Positions 21,234 through 23,117 of a DNA stretch of 23,117 nt are shown piece after piece. A program made the position numbers and the translations under genes. The stretch comes from Lachnospiraceae bacterium (GTDB lineage Bacteria; Bacillota; Clostridia; Lachnospirales; Lachnospiraceae), in assembly GCA_017461685.1 (NCBI GenBank), contig JAFTXF010000137.1, positions 1-23,117 on the forward strand, in the 5' to 3' direction. The notes under the pieces are model-generated. The model worked only from the letters and a program-made list of their open reading frames with translations. It was not told the origin of the DNA and did not search any database. Numbering within the stretch: position 1 is the stretch's first letter; every line of letters begins with the position of its first letter.

Positions 21234-22691
21234 TTATACTTTAACACTATATTTTAAATTAATCCAGCCAATACCGCTTTTTAGCTTGCCCCAGCCGTTC
21301 TGTTCTGCTACGATTGTGAACTTGTTCGGGTTGTTGTATGCCAGCTCACCGGTCTTCTCTGCGCTTGCGTTTGGCTCCTTGCGGATGTTCAATACATCAC
21401 CCTCAGGCACGTTGGCTACTCGGATGCAGTAAGGTACATCGGTATCCTTATTCACTTCCACGCCGATGCCTGAGAAGTACTTCGCAATTACCTGTGCTTC
21501 TGCTCTGGCCAGTCGGTCAAGGTTCGCATCATCCAGCAGCCAATTTACTGTGGTAGAATTTGTATGGAAGGAATGCTCCAAGATAAGACCCGGTGTTTCT
21601 ACCGTACGTGCGCCGTGAAGCACACCGTAGTAGTTATCATTCATGATGCCGTCACTATTTCGGTCATAATCGGCCTGTCTTGTCAGAATCTTATAGCCCT
21701 GTTTAGTGCCCATAACGTCCGCAATTGCCGGTGCAAGTGCTTTGGCGATTGTTTTACTGATGTCATCACATTCCGTTGTTGTATCGGCCGTTAAGTGGTA
21801 CACAGCTACATAATCCACCAATTCATTCATATAGCTTCCTACAGCGTTGCTGTGGTCGGAAATAAACAGGTCACAGTTTCTTGCTGCTGTGCCTCTTGCA
21901 TGAAGGGCAAGGTCCGTTGCCTGGTTCGGTCTGGTAGTGATTACCTCTGCGCCGAGCTGTTCAAGGTATTTCTTCTGGAGCAAATGAAGCTTCCATGTCA
22001 TATCACTCTCATAATATGCCGGGTTGCTTGGACATCTGTTGTACTTGCCGTAGTGGCCAGCATCAATACAGATTTTCTTGCCTGCAAGTGGTTTTGCATC
22101 TTCTTTAGGTGTTTCTTTTTTCTCATCTTCCGGCTTGTCCGCTTCTTCGGTTCCTACTGAAAGGATCTCATTCAGAATATTCACAATCTTATAACCGTAA
22201 CTGTCCTTTGCAGCATTTGCAGCTTCCAGAGATGTATATTTCTTGGTATCGTATCCCGGTACTGCCCATTTACCGCCCATGTCTTCCATATTTGGTGCAC
22301 TGCCCAGCTTTACATATTTGTATCTGGTATCCAAACATTCGTAATTGAGCGGTTCTGCGGTTGCATAGCCCTTGGCATGCTGCATCTGTACTAAGACTGA
22401 ATAGAATTCATCCGGGAAGTAGGATCCTTTGTTGGTGGAACTTGTAGTACCGTGTCCGCAGAAATTCTTCTGATCGGGAGTTACAGTTCCTTTGAATCCG
22501 AAGTTACCGGTTTCATGGCAGGAGCGGGCAAATTCTAAATCGCCGCGCACTCCCTCAATCTCACCGGCAATCAGGTACAATTTTGCAAGAGCAAGAATCG
22601 GAATCTCAATGCGAGGGTTGGGATTTTTGGACAGTACATAGTTTGCCATTTGTTCTGCTGTGGCTACGGATTTTCCTAATATCTTTGTCAT
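21234..22691 (-). CDS. Phage endolysin: glucosaminidase + amidase_3 + SH3
   Basis: 485 residues in three modules. The glucosaminidase domain (about 1-135) has probable catalytic Glu60 in SCHETGNFGF and the conserved GHGTT. An acidic/Lys-Pro linker covers about 180-203. The zinc N-acetylmuramoyl-L-alanine amidase (amidase_3, about 204-408) has ligands His213 (IDAGH), Glu228 and His280 (SDHSNA) and catalytic Glu372 (LEHSFHTN). An SH3b-type wall-binding domain covers about 420-485 (VLNIRKEPNASAEKTGEL, GWGKL, GWINL). There is no signal peptide, as expected for an endolysin released through the holin encoded 4 nt upstream. It would cut both glycan strands and peptide links of the host wall. Confidence 0.93.
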   Translation of the reverse strand: MTKILGKSVATAEQMANYVLSKNPNPRIEIPILALAKLYLIAGEIEGVRGDLEFARSCHETGNFGFKGTVTPDQKNFCGHGTTSSTNKGSYFPDEFYSVLVQMQHAKGYATAEPLNYECLDTRYKYVKLGSAPNMEDMGGKWAVPGYDTKKYTSLEAANAAKDSYGYKIVNILNEILSVGTEEADKPEDEKKETPKEDAKPLAGKKICIDAGHYGKYNRCPSNPAYYESDMTWKLHLLQKKYLEQLGAEVITTRPNQATDLALHARGTAARNCDLFISDHSNAVGSYMNELVDYVAVYHLTADTTTECDDISKTIAKALAPAIADVMGTKQGYKILTRQADYDRNSDGIMNDNYYGVLHGARTVETPGLILEHSFHTNSTTVNWLLDDANLDRLARAEAQVIAKYFSGIGVEVNKDTDVPYCIRVANVPEGDVLNIRKEPNASAEKTGELAYNNPNKFTIVAEQNGWGKLKSGIGWINLKYSVKV

Positions 22692-22695
22692 TAGC

Positions 22696-22923
22696 TTAGT
22701 CCTCCTTCACTTCCGGAATGCCGGCAACGCTGGTTAACAGTGAAATCACACCTGCCAGTGCTGATGCGCTTACTACCATCTTCCAGTCCACTGCTCCCAT
22801 TGCTGCTGCAGTACCGATTGTTGCAACTGCGGTCTGTGCTACGGTCTTGATAGCACGTACACCTGCAGCCTTAAACCACTTCTGTGTGTTTACTGATGCT
22901 TTAAATACATTGTTCTTAAACAT
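22696..22923 (-). CDS. Phage holin, r1t type
   Basis: 75 residues with two hydrophobic segments (about 26-45 and 48-66) and a short charged tail (GIPEVKED). The pattern W-F-K-A-A-G-V-R-A-I-K-T-x-A-Q-T, then DWKMVVSASALAGVISLLTSVAG, fits the phage r1t holin family. The ATG at 22923 follows AGGAGG directly; the longer frame to 23019 lacks a site and overlaps the upstream gene. It makes membrane pores that let the endolysin out at lysis. The upstream gene's stop codon overlaps its ribosome site, and the endolysin gene follows after 4 nt. Confidence 0.9.
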   Translation of the reverse strand: MFKNNVFKASVNTQKWFKAAGVRAIKTVAQTAVATIGTAAAMGAVDWKMVVSASALAGVISLLTSVAGIPEVKED

Positions 22924-22934
22924 TGCTTGTCCTC

Positions 22935-23117
22935 CTAAAAAATTCCTATCTGTTTTAATATGTATCCCACAAAGATACCTGCTGCCGCTGTAACGATATA
23001 GCTTGTTACCTTGCGCCATTTTTCACCATCACGGCCTTTAATTTCCTCGATTTCCTCACGCTGTGCCTGCTGCTCCTTCTGCATATTTTCCATGTTAATT
23101 GCCAGCTTCTCAACGGA
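22935..23117 (-). CDS. XhlA-like phage membrane protein, 5' end cut by window
   Basis: The last 60 residues of a small protein read in from the right edge. A charged coiled-coil stretch (NMQKEQQAQREEIEEIKGRDGE) is followed by one membrane helix (VTSYIVTAAAGIFVGYIL) and a short end (KQIGIF). This is the layout of the XhlA/hemolysin-like proteins that sit before holins in Gram-positive phages and help lysis. The stop (TAG) overlaps the holin ribosome site. It is not listed as a complete gene because its start lies outside the window. Confidence 0.7.
   Translation of the reverse strand, partial: SVEKLAINMENMQKEQQAQREEIEEIKGRDGEKWRKVTSYIVTAAAGIFVGYILKQIGIF

Overview
The window looks like the chromosome of a gut-type Clostridia, most likely Lachnospiraceae. 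Pointers are the moderate-to-low GC, strong AGGAGG ribosome sites, frequent GTG/TTG starts, sigma-A promoters with 17-bp spacers, and gene families typical of that group: LytTR/GHKL two-component pair, TIGR02206 membrane protein, ECF sigma factor with a membrane partner, DUF1538 next to P-II-like genes, and an r1t-type phage holin. The genus cannot be fixed from the sequence alone. Almost every gene is on the minus strand; only the TIGR02206 protein (3223-3918) and a P-type ATPase (16106-18742) are on the plus strand.

Layout. 1-1285: a response regulator followed by a GHKL histidine kinase cut by the window edge. 1614-2993: an MFS transporter, divergent from the TIGR02206 protein. 3952-5801: an AT-rich SWIM zinc-finger protein with one or two possible small ORFs upstream. 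5890-6058: an unusual intergenic stretch dense in inverted repeats. 6052-7202: the rplM-rpsI ribosomal operon with a consensus promoter, a structured leader of about 190 nt and a terminator. 7327-7407: tRNA-Leu(UAG). 7528-8892: a MATE exporter. 9182-10477: a CPA2-type cation/proton antiporter with a foldable leader.

10626-15834 is the centrepiece. It is an apparent seven-gene minus-strand operon: OadB-like sodium-pump membrane subunit, a 43-residue OadG-like peptide, a DUF1538 membrane protein, two P-II-like signalling proteins, then both subunits of the iron-sulfur L-serine dehydratase (sdaAB, sdaAA). The first five genes are packed with gaps of 1 to 16 nt. The set suggests an uncharacterised P-II-controlled, possibly sodium-linked membrane system tied to serine deamination (pyruvate plus ammonium). 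The function is inference; the gene order and packing are directly visible. A P2-type calcium-ATPase-like pump diverges from this operon, with a perfect 10-bp dyad between the two promoters.

18886-20930: an ECF sigma factor overlapping by 4 bp a large single-pass membrane protein, probably its anti-sigma factor. 21057-23117: the left end of a prophage. It consists of a 47-nt 3' fragment of a tRNA-Lys gene (the attachment site remnant) followed by a minus-strand lysis cassette: XhlA-like protein (partial), r1t-type holin, and a three-domain glucosaminidase/amidase/SH3 endolysin. The prophage continues beyond the right edge. No CRISPR array or insertion sequence was seen.
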